Position numbers and translations under genes: made by a program | Notes under the pieces: generated by a model | The model's input: the letters and a program-made list of their open reading frames with translations, nothing else | Told to the model about the DNA's origin: nothing | The model's database searches: none | DNA from: Chryseobacterium indologenes | Lineage (GTDB): Bacteria; Bacteroidota; Bacteroidia; Flavobacteriales; Weeksellaceae | Direction of reading: 5' to 3' | DNA length: 64,000 nt | Assembly: GCA_016025055.1 (NCBI GenBank) | Contig: CP065590.1 | Span: forward strand, 868,001 to 932,000 | In this document: positions 9,427-18,472 of the stretch, one piece after another | How positions within the stretch are numbered: position 1 is the stretch's first letter | Layout of the letters: the number at the start of each line of letters is the position of its first letter

Positions 9427-11322
9427 ATGAATTACGTTTCTGCCGAAAACCTTACCAAATCTTATGGTATCAAAGTTTTGTTCAAAAACATTTCTTTTCA
9501 CATCAATGAAGGAGACAAGATTGCGATTGTTGCTAAAAACGGAAGTGGAAAATCTACTCTTCTGAAAATATTAATGGGTAAAGAAATTGCGGACAGCGGT
9601 ACTGCGATCATTAATAAGGATATCCAGGTTGTTCTTTTTGACCAGGAAATTGATTTTGATCCTGATTTAAACATTGAGGAATTCATGATGACTTTGGATT
9701 CTGCCCCCATCCTTGCTCTTAAAAACTATCACAAATCCCTTCATTCAACCGACAATGATTTTATTGAAAAAGCATTAGCCGATATGGAAGCCCACAAAGC
9801 ATGGGATTTGGAAAACGAGATGAAGCAGATTCTTTCGCAGCTTAAAATCACAGACCTGGAAGCTAAAATGGGCACTCTTTCGGGAGGGCAAATCAAACGT
9901 GTAGCATTGGCAAAGCTGTTAACGGAAACCAGAGCTGAACACAGACACACGCTGCTGATCATGGATGAGCCGACCAACCACCTTGATGTGAATATGGTGG
10001 AATGGCTTGAAAATTATCTGAATAAAGCAAAAATCACTTTATTACTTGTAACCCACGACCGATATTTCCTTGATAGTGTCTGCGATATTATCTGGGAAAT
10101 GGAAGACGGCAATCTTTACACCCACAATGGTTCCTACGCAACCTATCTGGAAAATAAAATGATTCGCGAAGATAACCTTAACGCTACCATTGACAAAGCC
10201 AACAACCTTTACAGAAAGGAACTTGAATGGATGCGACGACAGCCCAAAGCAAGAACTACCAAATCAAAAAGCAGAATTGACTCTTTCTACGAAACAGAGA
10301 AAATAGCAAAAACCGACACCAGAAAAGACGGGCTGGAACTGGATTTTGAAATGAAGCGTCTGGGAAATAAAATACTCGAATTAAAGCATATTGATAAGAG
10401 TTTTGGCAGTAAAGTTTTATTGAAGGATTTCAGTTACCAGTTTCAGAGGGGAGAAAAAGTGGGAATTGTAGGTAAAAATGGTGCAGGTAAATCTACCCTG
10501 CTCAATATCATTCAGGGGTTTGAAAAAGCTGACCGCGGAGAAATTGAAACCGGAGAAACGATTTCTTTCGGATATTTTTCCCAGAAAGGCCTTACCTATA
10601 AAGAAGACGAGCGTGTCATTGATTTTATCAAAGAAATTGCAGAATTTTATCCTTTAGCTAACGGAAAAAGTCTTTCTGCCTCTCAGTTCCTGAGATTATT
10701 CCTTTTTGATGATCAAACTCAGTATAATCCGATTTCAAAGTTATCAGGAGGTGAAAAAAGAAGACTTCACCTGATGTATATTCTTTATCAGAATCCTAAT
10801 TTCCTGATTTTTGATGAGCCTACGAACGACCTTGACCTTCCGACATTAACTGTTCTTGAAAATTTTCTGCAGCAATTTCAGGGTTCTTTGATTATTGTTT
10901 CTCACGACAGGTATTTTATGGACAGGATTGTAGATCACGTACTGGCTTTTGAAGGAGAGGGGAAAATAAGAGATTTTGTAGGAAATTTCTCAGAATACAG
11001 AGAAGCAAGAAGCCGTGAAGAAGCTTTAGAGAAAAATTCAGCAACAAAACCTGAACCTGTAAAAGAAGCTGCCTCTAATCCGCAAAATATTTCATCTTTA
11101 CCTTCTAAAAAGAAAAAGTTAACTTTCAAAGAGCAAAAGGAACTGGAAACTATTGAAAAAGAAATGCCTGAACTGGAAGTGCAACGGGCAGATATTCTGG
11201 AAATGCTCAATAATGAAACAGACTACGAGAAGATTGCAAAATTATCTTCAGAACTGGAAACCGTCTCTGAAAAACTGGAAAACCATGAGATGAGATGGCT
11301 GGAACTCCAGGAAGAAATTTAA
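9427..11322 (+). CDS. uup: ABC-F family ATPase, Uup type
   Basis: A 631-residue soluble protein with two ABC domains and no membrane segment. Domain 1 has AKNGSGKST, LSGGQIKR and LLIMDEPTNHLD; domain 2 has GKNGAGKST, LSGGEKRR and FLIFDEPTNDLD. The inter-domain linker typical of ABC-F lies between, and a lysine-rich stretch plus a C-terminal coiled coil (about residues 560-631, ETIEKEMPELEVQR..) matches the Uup DNA/ribosome-binding tail. Uup proteins act at the ribosome and affect precise transposon excision and replication-linked recombination in E. coli. Assignment to Uup rather than EttA rests on the tail. Confidence 0.88.
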   Translation: MNYVSAENLTKSYGIKVLFKNISFHINEGDKIAIVAKNGSGKSTLLKILMGKEIADSGTAIINKDIQVVLFDQEIDFDPDLNIEEFMMTLDSAPILALKNYHKSLHSTDNDFIEKALADMEAHKAWDLENEMKQILSQLKITDLEAKMGTLSGGQIKRVALAKLLTETRAEHRHTLLIMDEPTNHLDVNMVEWLENYLNKAKITLLLVTHDRYFLDSVCDIIWEMEDGNLYTHNGSYATYLENKMIREDNLNATIDKANNLYRKELEWMRRQPKARTTKSKSRIDSFYETEKIAKTDTRKDGLELDFEMKRLGNKILELKHIDKSFGSKVLLKDFSYQFQRGEKVGIVGKNGAGKSTLLNIIQGFEKADRGEIETGETISFGYFSQKGLTYKEDERVIDFIKEIAEFYPLANGKSLSASQFLRLFLFDDQTQYNPISKLSGGEKRRLHLMYILYQNPNFLIFDEPTNDLDLPTLTVLENFLQQFQGSLIIVSHDRYFMDRIVDHVLAFEGEGKIRDFVGNFSEYREARSREEALEKNSATKPEPVKEAASNPQNISSLPSKKKKLTFKEQKELETIEKEMPELEVQRADILEMLNNETDYEKIAKLSSELETVSEKLENHEMRWLELQEEI

Positions 11323-11339
11323 TCTCTAATGTATAAGGT

Positions 11340-11452
11340 ATGAATTATGAGTTGACCGGTAAAAAGTCGAAGGAAGGAAAGATTTGAATGAAAAATATTT
11401 CTGCTTCACTCACCGTCACTTACCTTAAAGTTTAAATCAACTCATAATTCAT
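11340..11452. repeat. 16-bp inverted repeat flanking about 80 bp
   Basis: ATGAATTATGAGTTGA at 11340-11355 is perfectly complementary to TCAACTCATAATTCAT at 11437-11452. The element fills most of the gap between the convergent uup and oxidoreductase genes. It could be a large stem, a MITE-like relic or a convergent terminator; there is no U-tract and no visible target-site duplication. Confidence 0.6.
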
Positions 11453-11462
11453 CATCTGTCAT

Positions 11463-12518
11463 TTATAGTTTGATCACCTTCTCTTCTTTTGTACTTTCTA
11501 CAGAAGCATCAATGATTTTCATATTCTGAATAACTTCTTTTCCCGGCGAAGGTAAAGCATATCCGAAAACGATATGTTCATAGATTTGCTGGTAATAATC
11601 CATATAATTTCCTGCCTCACTGGAGGTCGATACTCTTTCTGTTTCGGAGTTTTCATTTATAATATGTAAGATTCCGTCACTCTCTTTTAAAGGTTTCGTC
11701 CACTCTTTACCATATACAGGAATCGCTCCTGCTACCAGTTCATTTTCCTGATTATCGGTTCTTTCCTGCAGAAAGGTTCCCCTATCGCCATGAATTTTAT
11801 AGGCATAATGATCTTCTTTGGTGAAAACAGAAGATTTCAGCCTTACTCTTAAGTGATCTTTATAAAATAAGAGGATTTCAAAATAATCGTTTGCAAACTC
11901 GCGTCCTTTCATCGAGAATACATCGGCGAAAAGCTTATCAGGATATCCAAAGTACTGTACAGCCTGATCTACCAGATGAGCGCCCAGGTCATGCAACGAA
12001 CCTGAACCGATCTGATCAGGATTTTCTTTATGCTGCTTGCCACTTGGTGTAGTACGGAATCTGTCAAATCGTATCTCTGCTTCTTTAATGTTTCCCAGTT
12101 TTCCTTCTTTGAGAATCTTTTGAACCTGAAGAAAATCACGGTCAAATCTCCTGTTTTGGTAAACACTTAAAAACAATCCTTTTTCTTCTGCGAGTTTCAC
12201 CAGCTCTTCAGCTTCAGAGACATTTACTGTAAATGGTTTTTCAACAATAATATTCTTACCTGCATCCAATGCCTTCTTTGCATATTCATAATGGGTCTGA
12301 ACCGGAGTGTTAATAATTACCAGTTCTACATCTGCCTCCGCAAGCATTTCCTCGACGGAACGATAGATCGTTGCTTCGGGATACTTTTCTTTAGATTCTT
12401 CCTTACTTCTTTCTACAATAGCAGAAATGAAAAACCCCGGATGTTCTTTTAAAAAGGGGGCATGAAACACCTTCCCGCTCATTCCAAAGGCACAAAGCCC
12501 TGCTTTTACCAATTGCAT
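11463..12518 (-). CDS. Gfo/Idh/MocA family NAD(P)-dependent oxidoreductase
   Basis: A 351-residue two-domain dehydrogenase. The N-terminal Rossmann fold begins with KAGLCAFGMSGKVFHAPF and continues to VIINTPVQTHYEYAKKAL and the family hallmark EKPFTVN, whose Lys-Pro positions nicotinamide. The C-terminal substrate domain contains GSGSLHDLGAHLVDQA with the conserved Asp/His. Family members act on sugars, inositols or biliverdin-like compounds; the substrate is not predictable. It appears monocistronic. Confidence 0.9.
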   Translation of the reverse strand: MQLVKAGLCAFGMSGKVFHAPFLKEHPGFFISAIVERSKEESKEKYPEATIYRSVEEMLAEADVELVIINTPVQTHYEYAKKALDAGKNIIVEKPFTVNVSEAEELVKLAEEKGLFLSVYQNRRFDRDFLQVQKILKEGKLGNIKEAEIRFDRFRTTPSGKQHKENPDQIGSGSLHDLGAHLVDQAVQYFGYPDKLFADVFSMKGREFANDYFEILLFYKDHLRVRLKSSVFTKEDHYAYKIHGDRGTFLQERTDNQENELVAGAIPVYGKEWTKPLKESDGILHIINENSETERVSTSSEAGNYMDYYQQIYEHIVFGYALPSPGKEVIQNMKIIDASVESTKEEKVIKL

Positions 12519-12659
12519 ATTCTAAAATTTTCAACAAATATATTCATAAAAAAGATGATGATAGCCGATCTGAAGCACTCATAGAAATAATCCATTTATT
12601 GAGCTACAAAAGAATGACAAAAATCATAAAATTATTTTTATCTATTCTAAACAAATACT

Positions 12660-12667
12660 TACATTTG
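12660..12667 (+). promoter_or_regulatory. -7 element of the TonB-receptor gene
   Basis: TACATTTG matches TAnnTTTG and lies 34 nt upstream of the receptor ATG. The preceding AT-rich stretch would be the place for an iron-responsive operator, but no clear Fur palindrome is seen. Confidence 0.5.
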
Positions 12668-12701
12668 CGCGTTATTTAAAACTGTTCTACATAAAAATAA
12701 A

Positions 12702-15035
12702 ATGAAAAGACAACTACTTTCTTTAGGTCTTCTATTTACCGCTGTTTCATTGAGCGCACAGCTAAAAAACGTTGAAGCAGATACCATTAGAACCCAAACC
12801 ATCGAAGATATCAATCTTCACAAAACCGGAAATCCAAATCAGGCCCGAACCTTATCTACGAAGTCTAACCTGACGGTAATGGAAAATCCTCAGCCGATTG
12901 CCATTGTTACTCACGAGATCATTGAACAACAACAGGCTAAGCAATTGAGCGATGTTCTTCAGAATGTCAACGGTATGTATGTGACCTCTTCAAGAGGAAA
13001 TTCACAAGACAGTTTCGGGGGACGCGGTTTTGCTCTGGGAAATGACAATATTTTCAAGAACGGATCAAGAGTTAATAGTGGGGTTTTTCCTGAAGTAAGC
13101 GGTTTAGAAAGAGTGGAAGTCTTAAAGGGAGCCAACGCCATGCTTTTTGGTAATGCAGCTGCGGGAGGAATTATCAATATGATCACGAAGAAGCCGAAAT
13201 TTAATTTTGGCGGAAGCATAGGATTAAATGGTGGAAGCTGGAATTCTTATAAACCTACGATTGACGTTTATGGGCCTTTGTCTGAAAATATTGCATTCAG
13301 AATGAATGGTGCCTATGAATATGCGGAGAGCTTCAGAGATGTTGTAAAATCTGAGAAACATTACTTCAACCCATCCTTTTTATTCAATATTAGTCCAAAA
13401 TCTCAATTGATTGTAGAGGCAGATTATCTTAAAAATGATGTGACTCCTGACTTCGGAATCGGAACCATCACAAACAGAGACGGTTCTTACCAGATGAATG
13501 AGCTGTTGTCCAGAAATGCATTTTTAGGCACAGACTGGCAATATCAGAATGTGGAACAGCTTTCTACAAATGTTACATTCAATCATCAGTTTAATGAAAG
13601 ATGGACATTAAATGCTATGGCATCTTATCAGAACTACACAAAAGATTACTTTTCTACAGAAAGAGTGCAGTGGGGATATGCAAAAAACTCCAACGATCTT
13701 GTTTGGAACAGACCTTTAAACAGAACTTATAACGAACAAAATTATACTTCTGCCCAAGTTAATTTAAATGGAGAATTCAATACCGGAAGAATTAATCATA
13801 AAGTCTTAATCGGTGCAGACGCAGATTACGGTTCTTCAGATTCATATACGTATTATAATCCTGCTATTTCTGATATGAAAAAGGCTGTATACGGAACTTC
13901 ATATTTCTACGGAACCAATGGAGGATCTGATCTTTTAAATCTGAATAACCCGTCAACCTGGGCAAGCGGATCAATGCCGGACTCCAGAACCTATGAAAAG
14001 AACAGAATCAATACGAGAAGAATAGGTTTCTATGCACAGGATTTCATCAGTCTTACCAAGGAGTTTAAAGTATTAGCAGGTCTTCGTTGGTCATATGTTG
14101 AAAATATGCCGACCATCAATACGAAGTTTACAATTAATCAAAAGACTTTGGTGAATAACACTTCTACATCGGATCAGGCTATATCACCTAAAGTAGGCTT
14201 GGTGTATATGCCCAACAACGATCTTTCGGTATTTGCAACGTATACCAATTCTTTTGTGGCCAATTCAGGATATATGTCTAATGAAATTAATAATTTGGAT
14301 ACTTCAGGTGAATTGGCAGACGTACAGGCAAGAATTCGTAAGTTACCTCAGCAGGGTATAAAACCTACCACTGTAGATCAGTACGAAATAGGAGCAAAGA
14401 AGAATTTCTGGAACAATGCTCTGGCTGTTAATATAACTGCCTATCAGATCATTTATAACAATTATTACCAAAATTATTTTTATACTGCTGTAGACAATAA
14501 GGGAGTTACTTCAGTAATTACGCCCGATTCAAATTTAAAGGAATTAGCAGGTAAAATGCGAAGCCGTGGTGTAGAATTGGATATTACAGGTAATCCGACG
14601 GAAAACCTTTCCATCATTGCAGGATTCTCGTATAACAATTCTGTGTATATTGATACACCTGAAAAAGGATATGTTGAAAATCAAAGATTGGTAAGAACCC
14701 CGGCAACAACAGCTAATGCTTCAGTTTTCTACAAGTTTACCAATTATGTAAAAGGATTAAAAGTAGGTGCAGGTATTTACTATATCGGTGATAGAATTGC
14801 CGGTTGGAATGATTCCAAATCTACCAACATCTCCAGAAATGGCATCACAAGAATGATTCCTATAAAAGATTATACGACTGTCACATTATCTTTAGGATAC
14901 GACTGGAAGAAATTCTCGATCCAGGGGAAAGTGGGTAATCTTTTTGATGTAGTGAATTATAACGTTCACGAGAACTATTCAGTGAATCCGATTACACCGA
15001 GAAACTATTATTTTACGCTGACTTACAGACTGTAA
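12702..15035 (+). CDS. TonB-dependent siderophore receptor
   Basis: A 777-residue outer-membrane receptor. A Sec signal peptide (about residues 1-20, ending SLSAQ) precedes a plug domain (about 55-170: QPIAIVTHEIIEQQQ, LSDVLQNVNGMYV, GRGF, GLERVEVLKGANAMLFG, GGIINMITKKP) and a long 22-strand-type barrel ending in NYYFTLTYRL. The IINMITKKP and ARNxxTTSADQYEIGAK-like (TVDQYEIGAKKNF) signatures are those of FhuA/FecA/FpvA-type ferric-siderophore receptors rather than SusC. No carboxypeptidase-like N-terminal domain is present. A PepSY reductase-like gene follows, fitting iron uptake. Confidence 0.92.
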   Translation: MKRQLLSLGLLFTAVSLSAQLKNVEADTIRTQTIEDINLHKTGNPNQARTLSTKSNLTVMENPQPIAIVTHEIIEQQQAKQLSDVLQNVNGMYVTSSRGNSQDSFGGRGFALGNDNIFKNGSRVNSGVFPEVSGLERVEVLKGANAMLFGNAAAGGIINMITKKPKFNFGGSIGLNGGSWNSYKPTIDVYGPLSENIAFRMNGAYEYAESFRDVVKSEKHYFNPSFLFNISPKSQLIVEADYLKNDVTPDFGIGTITNRDGSYQMNELLSRNAFLGTDWQYQNVEQLSTNVTFNHQFNERWTLNAMASYQNYTKDYFSTERVQWGYAKNSNDLVWNRPLNRTYNEQNYTSAQVNLNGEFNTGRINHKVLIGADADYGSSDSYTYYNPAISDMKKAVYGTSYFYGTNGGSDLLNLNNPSTWASGSMPDSRTYEKNRINTRRIGFYAQDFISLTKEFKVLAGLRWSYVENMPTINTKFTINQKTLVNNTSTSDQAISPKVGLVYMPNNDLSVFATYTNSFVANSGYMSNEINNLDTSGELADVQARIRKLPQQGIKPTTVDQYEIGAKKNFWNNALAVNITAYQIIYNNYYQNYFYTAVDNKGVTSVITPDSNLKELAGKMRSRGVELDITGNPTENLSIIAGFSYNNSVYIDTPEKGYVENQRLVRTPATTANASVFYKFTNYVKGLKVGAGIYYIGDRIAGWNDSKSTNISRNGITRMIPIKDYTTVTLSLGYDWKKFSIQGKVGNLFDVVNYNVHENYSVNPITPRNYYFTLTYRL

Positions 15036-15063
15036 AAAACAAGTATATACCTACTTCAACACT

Positions 15064-15100
15064 AAAAGTGGAAATTGCATTTGTTGCAGTTTCCACTTTT
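15064..15100 (+). terminator. Strong hairpin between receptor and PepSY genes
   Basis: Arms AAAAGTGGAAATTGCA (15064-15079) and TGCAGTTTCCACTTTT (15085-15100) pair with one mismatch. It may be a terminator or an attenuator that lowers expression of the PepSY gene relative to the receptor. Confidence 0.7.
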
Positions 15101-15129
15101 GAAATTTTAAAAAACAAAACAAAAACGAT

Positions 15130-15645
15130 ATGGATAAGATTAAGGACACGAGAACTTTCATGAGAATCACACACCGTTATCTTGGATATTTCCTTGCAGG
15201 TATTATGGCAGTGTATGCATTAAGCGGAATACTTCTGGTGTACAGAGACACAGATTTTCTGAAGAATGAAAAAAAGTATGATAAAGTACTTGCGAAGGAT
15301 CTTACTGAAAAGCAGCTGAAAAAGGAACTGAAAATGAAAGGTCTTGAAGTGGAAAAAACAGAAGGTACTGTTCTTCATTTTAAAAAAGGTACTTATGATG
15401 CAGCAACCGGAAAGGCACAGTATTCTAAAATGGAACTGCCTTTTGTACTGGACAAGATGGTTTCTCTTCACAAATCACAGTCTAAAGATGCCATCTCTCC
15501 TTTGAGTGTATTCTTCGGGGTAGCTCTTTTCTTCTTTGTTATCTCAAGTTTCTGGATGTTTAATCCCAAAACAAAAGCATTCAAACGTGGAATCAAGTTT
15601 ACCATTGCCGGTTTGATTATTTCACTGATTCTTTTATTTATTTAA
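15130..15645 (+). CDS. PepSY-associated membrane protein
   Basis: A 171-residue inner-membrane protein with an N-terminal helix (YLGYFLAGIMAVYALSGILLVY), a soluble middle part and two further helices (PLSVFFGVALFFFVISSFW and FTIAGLIISLILLFI). The HRYLGYFLAG..GILL..RD pattern is the PepSY-associated TM motif found in proteins coupled to TonB siderophore receptors and thought to act as ferric-siderophore reductases. It is shorter than the classical four-helix PiuB-type proteins. Position 94 bp after the receptor supports a role in iron release. Confidence 0.82.
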   Translation: MDKIKDTRTFMRITHRYLGYFLAGIMAVYALSGILLVYRDTDFLKNEKKYDKVLAKDLTEKQLKKELKMKGLEVEKTEGTVLHFKKGTYDAATGKAQYSKMELPFVLDKMVSLHKSQSKDAISPLSVFFGVALFFFVISSFWMFNPKTKAFKRGIKFTIAGLIISLILLFI

Positions 15646-15957
15646 AAAAACCGAGAACAATCGGGATCATTTGTTAATATTTTAAATAATAAGAAGTAAG
15701 TTGATTGTATGCGTTCAATACAACATAAACTTCTATTCATGTAGCTTTCAATAACTTCGCTCTATTAGCTATTTACCTTTTAAGACTTTCATATATTATT
15801 ATGAAATTGATAATGATAATGTTAAAAATATGTTTATATCAACACTCAATTATTAACACTTTTTTTGAAAAATTGTCTAAAATTAAGAGTCTGGCACATT
15901 TATTGTTTTTTCTATAATTCGTGAATAATAAACATTTAATTATTAAAATAATAAATT
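15646..15957. other. Intergenic region with a Fur-box-like half
   Basis: 312 bp without a gene. At 15809-15821 the sequence GATAATGATAATG matches the first 13 bases of the classical 19-bp Fur box; the remaining part (TTAAAA) does not match. It lies 137 bp upstream of the porin gene and 164 bp after the PepSY gene, so its target is unclear. Confidence 0.35.
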
Positions 15958-16548
15958 ATGAAAAGACTTATTTTAACAGGGATATTAGCTGTGGCAGGTT
16001 TAACAGCAACTGCAAACGCTCAGATTCAGAAAGGTAATTGGATGGTAGGTGGTAACCTGGCAGGTGCAAACTTCGGATTAAACAAAGGAGGAGGTTATGA
16101 TTTTAACATCCAGCCGAAAGGAGCTTATTTCATCGAAGATAACATCGCAGTTGGGGGTTATGTAGATTTAGGATTTAAAGGAGCTAAAGATGCACCTACT
16201 ACTTTCACGTATAATGTAGGAGCATTAGGACGTTACTATCTAAATCCGGGGGAACAGGGAGTAAACAACTTGCTTCACCACGGAAGATGGTTTTTAGAAG
16301 GTAATTTAGGAGTTGGAGGAACATCTATTTCTAAAGGAGGATCTTCATCTAACGGACTTAATTTTGGATTCGGACCTGGTTACTCTTACTTCATCACTCC
16401 AAATATTGGATTAGAAGGTTTAGTTAAATATGACGCTAATGCAGGATTCGGAAGCGGTGGATATACTAACAAAATTACTTTTGGTTTAGGTTTCCAGATT
16501 TATCTTCCGACATCTAAAGGAAAACAAATCATCAACGACGTTAAGTAA
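15958..16548 (+). CDS. Outer-membrane beta-barrel (porin family) protein
   Basis: A 196-residue secreted protein with a signal peptide ending TATANAQ at about residue 21, then glycine- and aromatic-rich strands (GNWMVGGNLAGANFG, YFIEDNIAVGGYVDLGF, FWLEG-like RWFLEGNLGVGG, YSYFITPNIGLEGLVKY, KITFGLGFQIYLP). The strand lengths and spacing suit an eight-stranded OmpW/OmpX-like barrel. Function is unknown. It is monocistronic, with a strong terminator after it, and the codon choice suggests high expression. Confidence 0.85.
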   Translation: MKRLILTGILAVAGLTATANAQIQKGNWMVGGNLAGANFGLNKGGGYDFNIQPKGAYFIEDNIAVGGYVDLGFKGAKDAPTTFTYNVGALGRYYLNPGEQGVNNLLHHGRWFLEGNLGVGGTSISKGGSSSNGLNFGFGPGYSYFITPNIGLEGLVKYDANAGFGSGGYTNKITFGLGFQIYLPTSKGKQIINDVK

Positions 16549-16572
16549 TCACTGAATACTTATAAAAAAAAT

Positions 16573-16608
16573 GAAAGCGGCCCGAAATTTATTTCGGGCC
16601 GCTTTTCG
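16573..16608 (+). terminator. Strong intrinsic terminator
   Basis: GC-rich stem GAAAGCGGCCCGAAAT / ATTTCGGGCCGCTTTTC with a 2-nt loop, located 25 bp after the porin gene and before the convergent peroxiredoxin gene. Confidence 0.85.
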
Positions 16609-16644
16609 TACAAATTAAAACTAAACTATAAAAAATCAAATAAA

Positions 16645-17280
16645 TCATGTATTGGGTTGAGGAGTGTATCTTAAATACGGTTTTACTTCCGTTACTCCCT
16701 TAGGGAATATCTTTCTGGCATAGTCGGTAGAAATATTCGGAGGAACAATGACATCATCACCATTCTCCCAATTCGCCGGAGTAGCCACAGTATAAGCGTC
16801 TACCAGCTGTAAAGAATCCAGGACTCTCAGTATTTCATTAAAATTTCTCCCTGTAGAAGCCGGATAGGTAATAATCAGTCTTACTTTTTTTGACGGATCA
16901 ATAATCAGCAAAGAACGAACGGTGGCAGTGACTGAAGCATTAGGATGGATAAAATCATACAATTCTGAAATTTTCCTTTCTTTATCAGCAATTATAGGAA
17001 ACTGAACCTCTGTATTCTGAGTTTCATTGATGTCTTTAACCCAGTTTTGGTGGTCCTCTACTCCATCCACACTTAATGCAATGACCTTTGTATTTCTCTG
17101 AACAAAGTCAGCGTGCAGCTTAGCAGTAAAACCCAGCTCTGTAGTGCAAACCGGCGTATAATCTGCAGGATGTGAAAATAATATTCCCCATGAATCTCCG
17201 AGATAGTCGTGAAAGTTGATTTCGCCTAAAGAGGTCTCTGCGTGAAAGTTGGGTGCCGTATCTCCTAGTTTAATTGACAT
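16645..17280 (-). CDS. 1-Cys (Prx6-type) peroxiredoxin
   Basis: A 211-residue cytosolic thiol peroxidase that reduces hydroperoxides. The peroxidatic cysteine lies in HPADYTPVCTTELG (about residue 45), with the conserved Thr two helical turns earlier and Arg in TVRSLLIIDP. The longer C-terminal domain (PANWENGDDVIVPP, dimer arm) is typical of Prx6/AhpC2-like proteins, and no resolving cysteine is present in the C-terminal part. The promoter is a -7 box embedded in a palindrome at 17298-17318, suggesting redox-responsive control. Confidence 0.93.
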   Translation of the reverse strand: MSIKLGDTAPNFHAETSLGEINFHDYLGDSWGILFSHPADYTPVCTTELGFTAKLHADFVQRNTKVIALSVDGVEDHQNWVKDINETQNTEVQFPIIADKERKISELYDFIHPNASVTATVRSLLIIDPSKKVRLIITYPASTGRNFNEILRVLDSLQLVDAYTVATPANWENGDDVIVPPNISTDYARKIFPKGVTEVKPYLRYTPQPNT

Positions 17281-17297
17281 AATACTTCGTGTTTGTT

Positions 17298-17318
17298 AGT
17301 CTACAAATTTAGTAGACT
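17298..17318 (-). promoter_or_regulatory. Palindromic operator overlapping the peroxiredoxin -7 box
   Basis: Arms AGTCTAC (17298-17304) and GTAGACT (17312-17318) are perfectly complementary and enclose the minus-strand -7 element TAAATTTG (plus 17304-17311), 24 bp before the start codon. A repressor bound here would block RNA polymerase. The regulator is unknown. Confidence 0.6.
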
Positions 17319-17378
17319 TTTTGATACTGGCAAAATTTTTGATAAAAATTTATATATTTATTTCAAAAAAAAATAATC

Positions 17379-18265
17379 ATGCAGAAAACCGGACTCAGCT
17401 ATGTAGACCTTGTGTATAAGGTATTGGAAAGCTGGTATGTGACATTTGCCGAAATTACTCCTAAACTGATTGTCGGAATTTTGGTATTTACTTTTTTCTT
17501 ATCACCAGTAAATATCTAAGTATTGCCGCCGTCAAAATATTTCACAAATTCTTCCCGAAAAGCCAAAAAGAAAGTTCTTTAGTTACTTTGGTAGGAATTT
17601 TCAGATTTTTAATCATGCTGATGGGAACCTTTATTTCCCTTGAAATTATGGGGTTTAGCGGATTTCTCTGGAAATTTATCGGAAGTTTAGGGGTCGCAGG
17701 GGTCATTGCAGGGGTTGCGCTGAAAGATCTTGTTTCCAGTATTTTCTCTGGAATGCTCATCGGAATTGACAAAGCATTTAAAGTAGGAGATTATATCACG
17801 ATCGGAGCTCATTCCGGGACGGTACAGGAAATTGGCTTCCTTACTACCAAGCTCCTTACTGATGACGGAAAGAAGGCTTATATTCCCAATCAGGTTGTTT
17901 TCAACGCTCCGTTCTATAATATTACGGCTTCCCCTCAACGCAGGATTATTTTAAATTTTGAAATTCCCGCCGATGAAGATATCAGCAAAGCTCAAAAAGG
18001 AATTCTGGACGTCATAAAGAATCTGGATAATGTGGATAAACTGGACACTGCAGAAGTTATCTTTACTGATTTAAAGCAAGGTTCTTTCAATCTACAGGTT
18101 AAATTCTGGATCAAAGTAGGGGCAAACCTTGCCCAGGTAAGAAGTAAGGCATATTTAAATATTAAAGAGAGGCTAGATGCGGATAAAATCCAGCTGGTAA
18201 CGCCAACAAGCATCAGTATTACCAGTGGTGAGACCACTTTACCGGAAAATCATCTCGATAAGTAA
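17379..18265 (+). pseudogene. Mechanosensitive channel of the MscS family, frameshifted
   Basis: A small MscS-type channel that releases solutes under osmotic down-shock. The ATG at 17379 opens a 46-codon frame (MQKTGLSYVDLVYK..) that ends at 17518; adding one T to the T6 run at 17492-17497 continues it as VFTFFLITSKYLSIAAVKIF and yields 295 residues, the usual size. The pore-lining TM3 (GFLWKFIGSLGVAGVIAGVALKDL segment, shortened here) and the beta-domain (FKVGDYITIG..GTVQEIG, YIPNQVVFNAPFYN) are intact. Divergent from the peroxiredoxin gene. Indel may be an assembly error. Confidence 0.85.
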
Positions 18266-18282
18266 CAAAACACACAGACAAT

Positions 18283-18313
18283 AAAAACCACCTCAGTTTG
18301 AGGTGGTTTTTTT
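18283..18313 (+). terminator. Terminator after the MscS gene
   Basis: Stem AAAAACCACCTCA / TGAGGTGGTTTTT with a 3-nt loop and a trailing T-run. Confidence 0.85.
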
Positions 18314-18328
18314 ATGGTGAACGGTAAA

Positions 18329-18361
18329 AAACCTAACAGGTTTTTGAAACCTGTTAGGTTT
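18329..18361. repeat. 15-bp perfect inverted repeat with 3-nt loop
   Basis: AAACCTAACAGGTTT (18329-18343), loop TTG, then AAACCTGTTAGGTTT (18347-18361). It sits between two ordinary terminators and has no T-run of its own. The left arm is itself palindromic, which is unusual for a terminator and suggests a dispersed intergenic repeat. Confidence 0.7.
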
Positions 18362-18421
18362 CCAATAACCCAATTCTCTCCTTAGATTAAAACGTTACCA
18401 TTAGTTTACTTTGACCAAAAA

Positions 18422-18450
18422 AAAAACCGTTTCAAACATGAAACGGTTTT
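18422..18450 (-). terminator. Terminator after sucC
   Basis: Stem AAAAACCGTTTCA / TGAAACGGTTTT; the plus-strand A10 run to its left provides the U-tract for minus-strand transcription. Confidence 0.8.
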
Positions 18451-18472
18451 CTATTTATTTGAAAGTTTCAGA

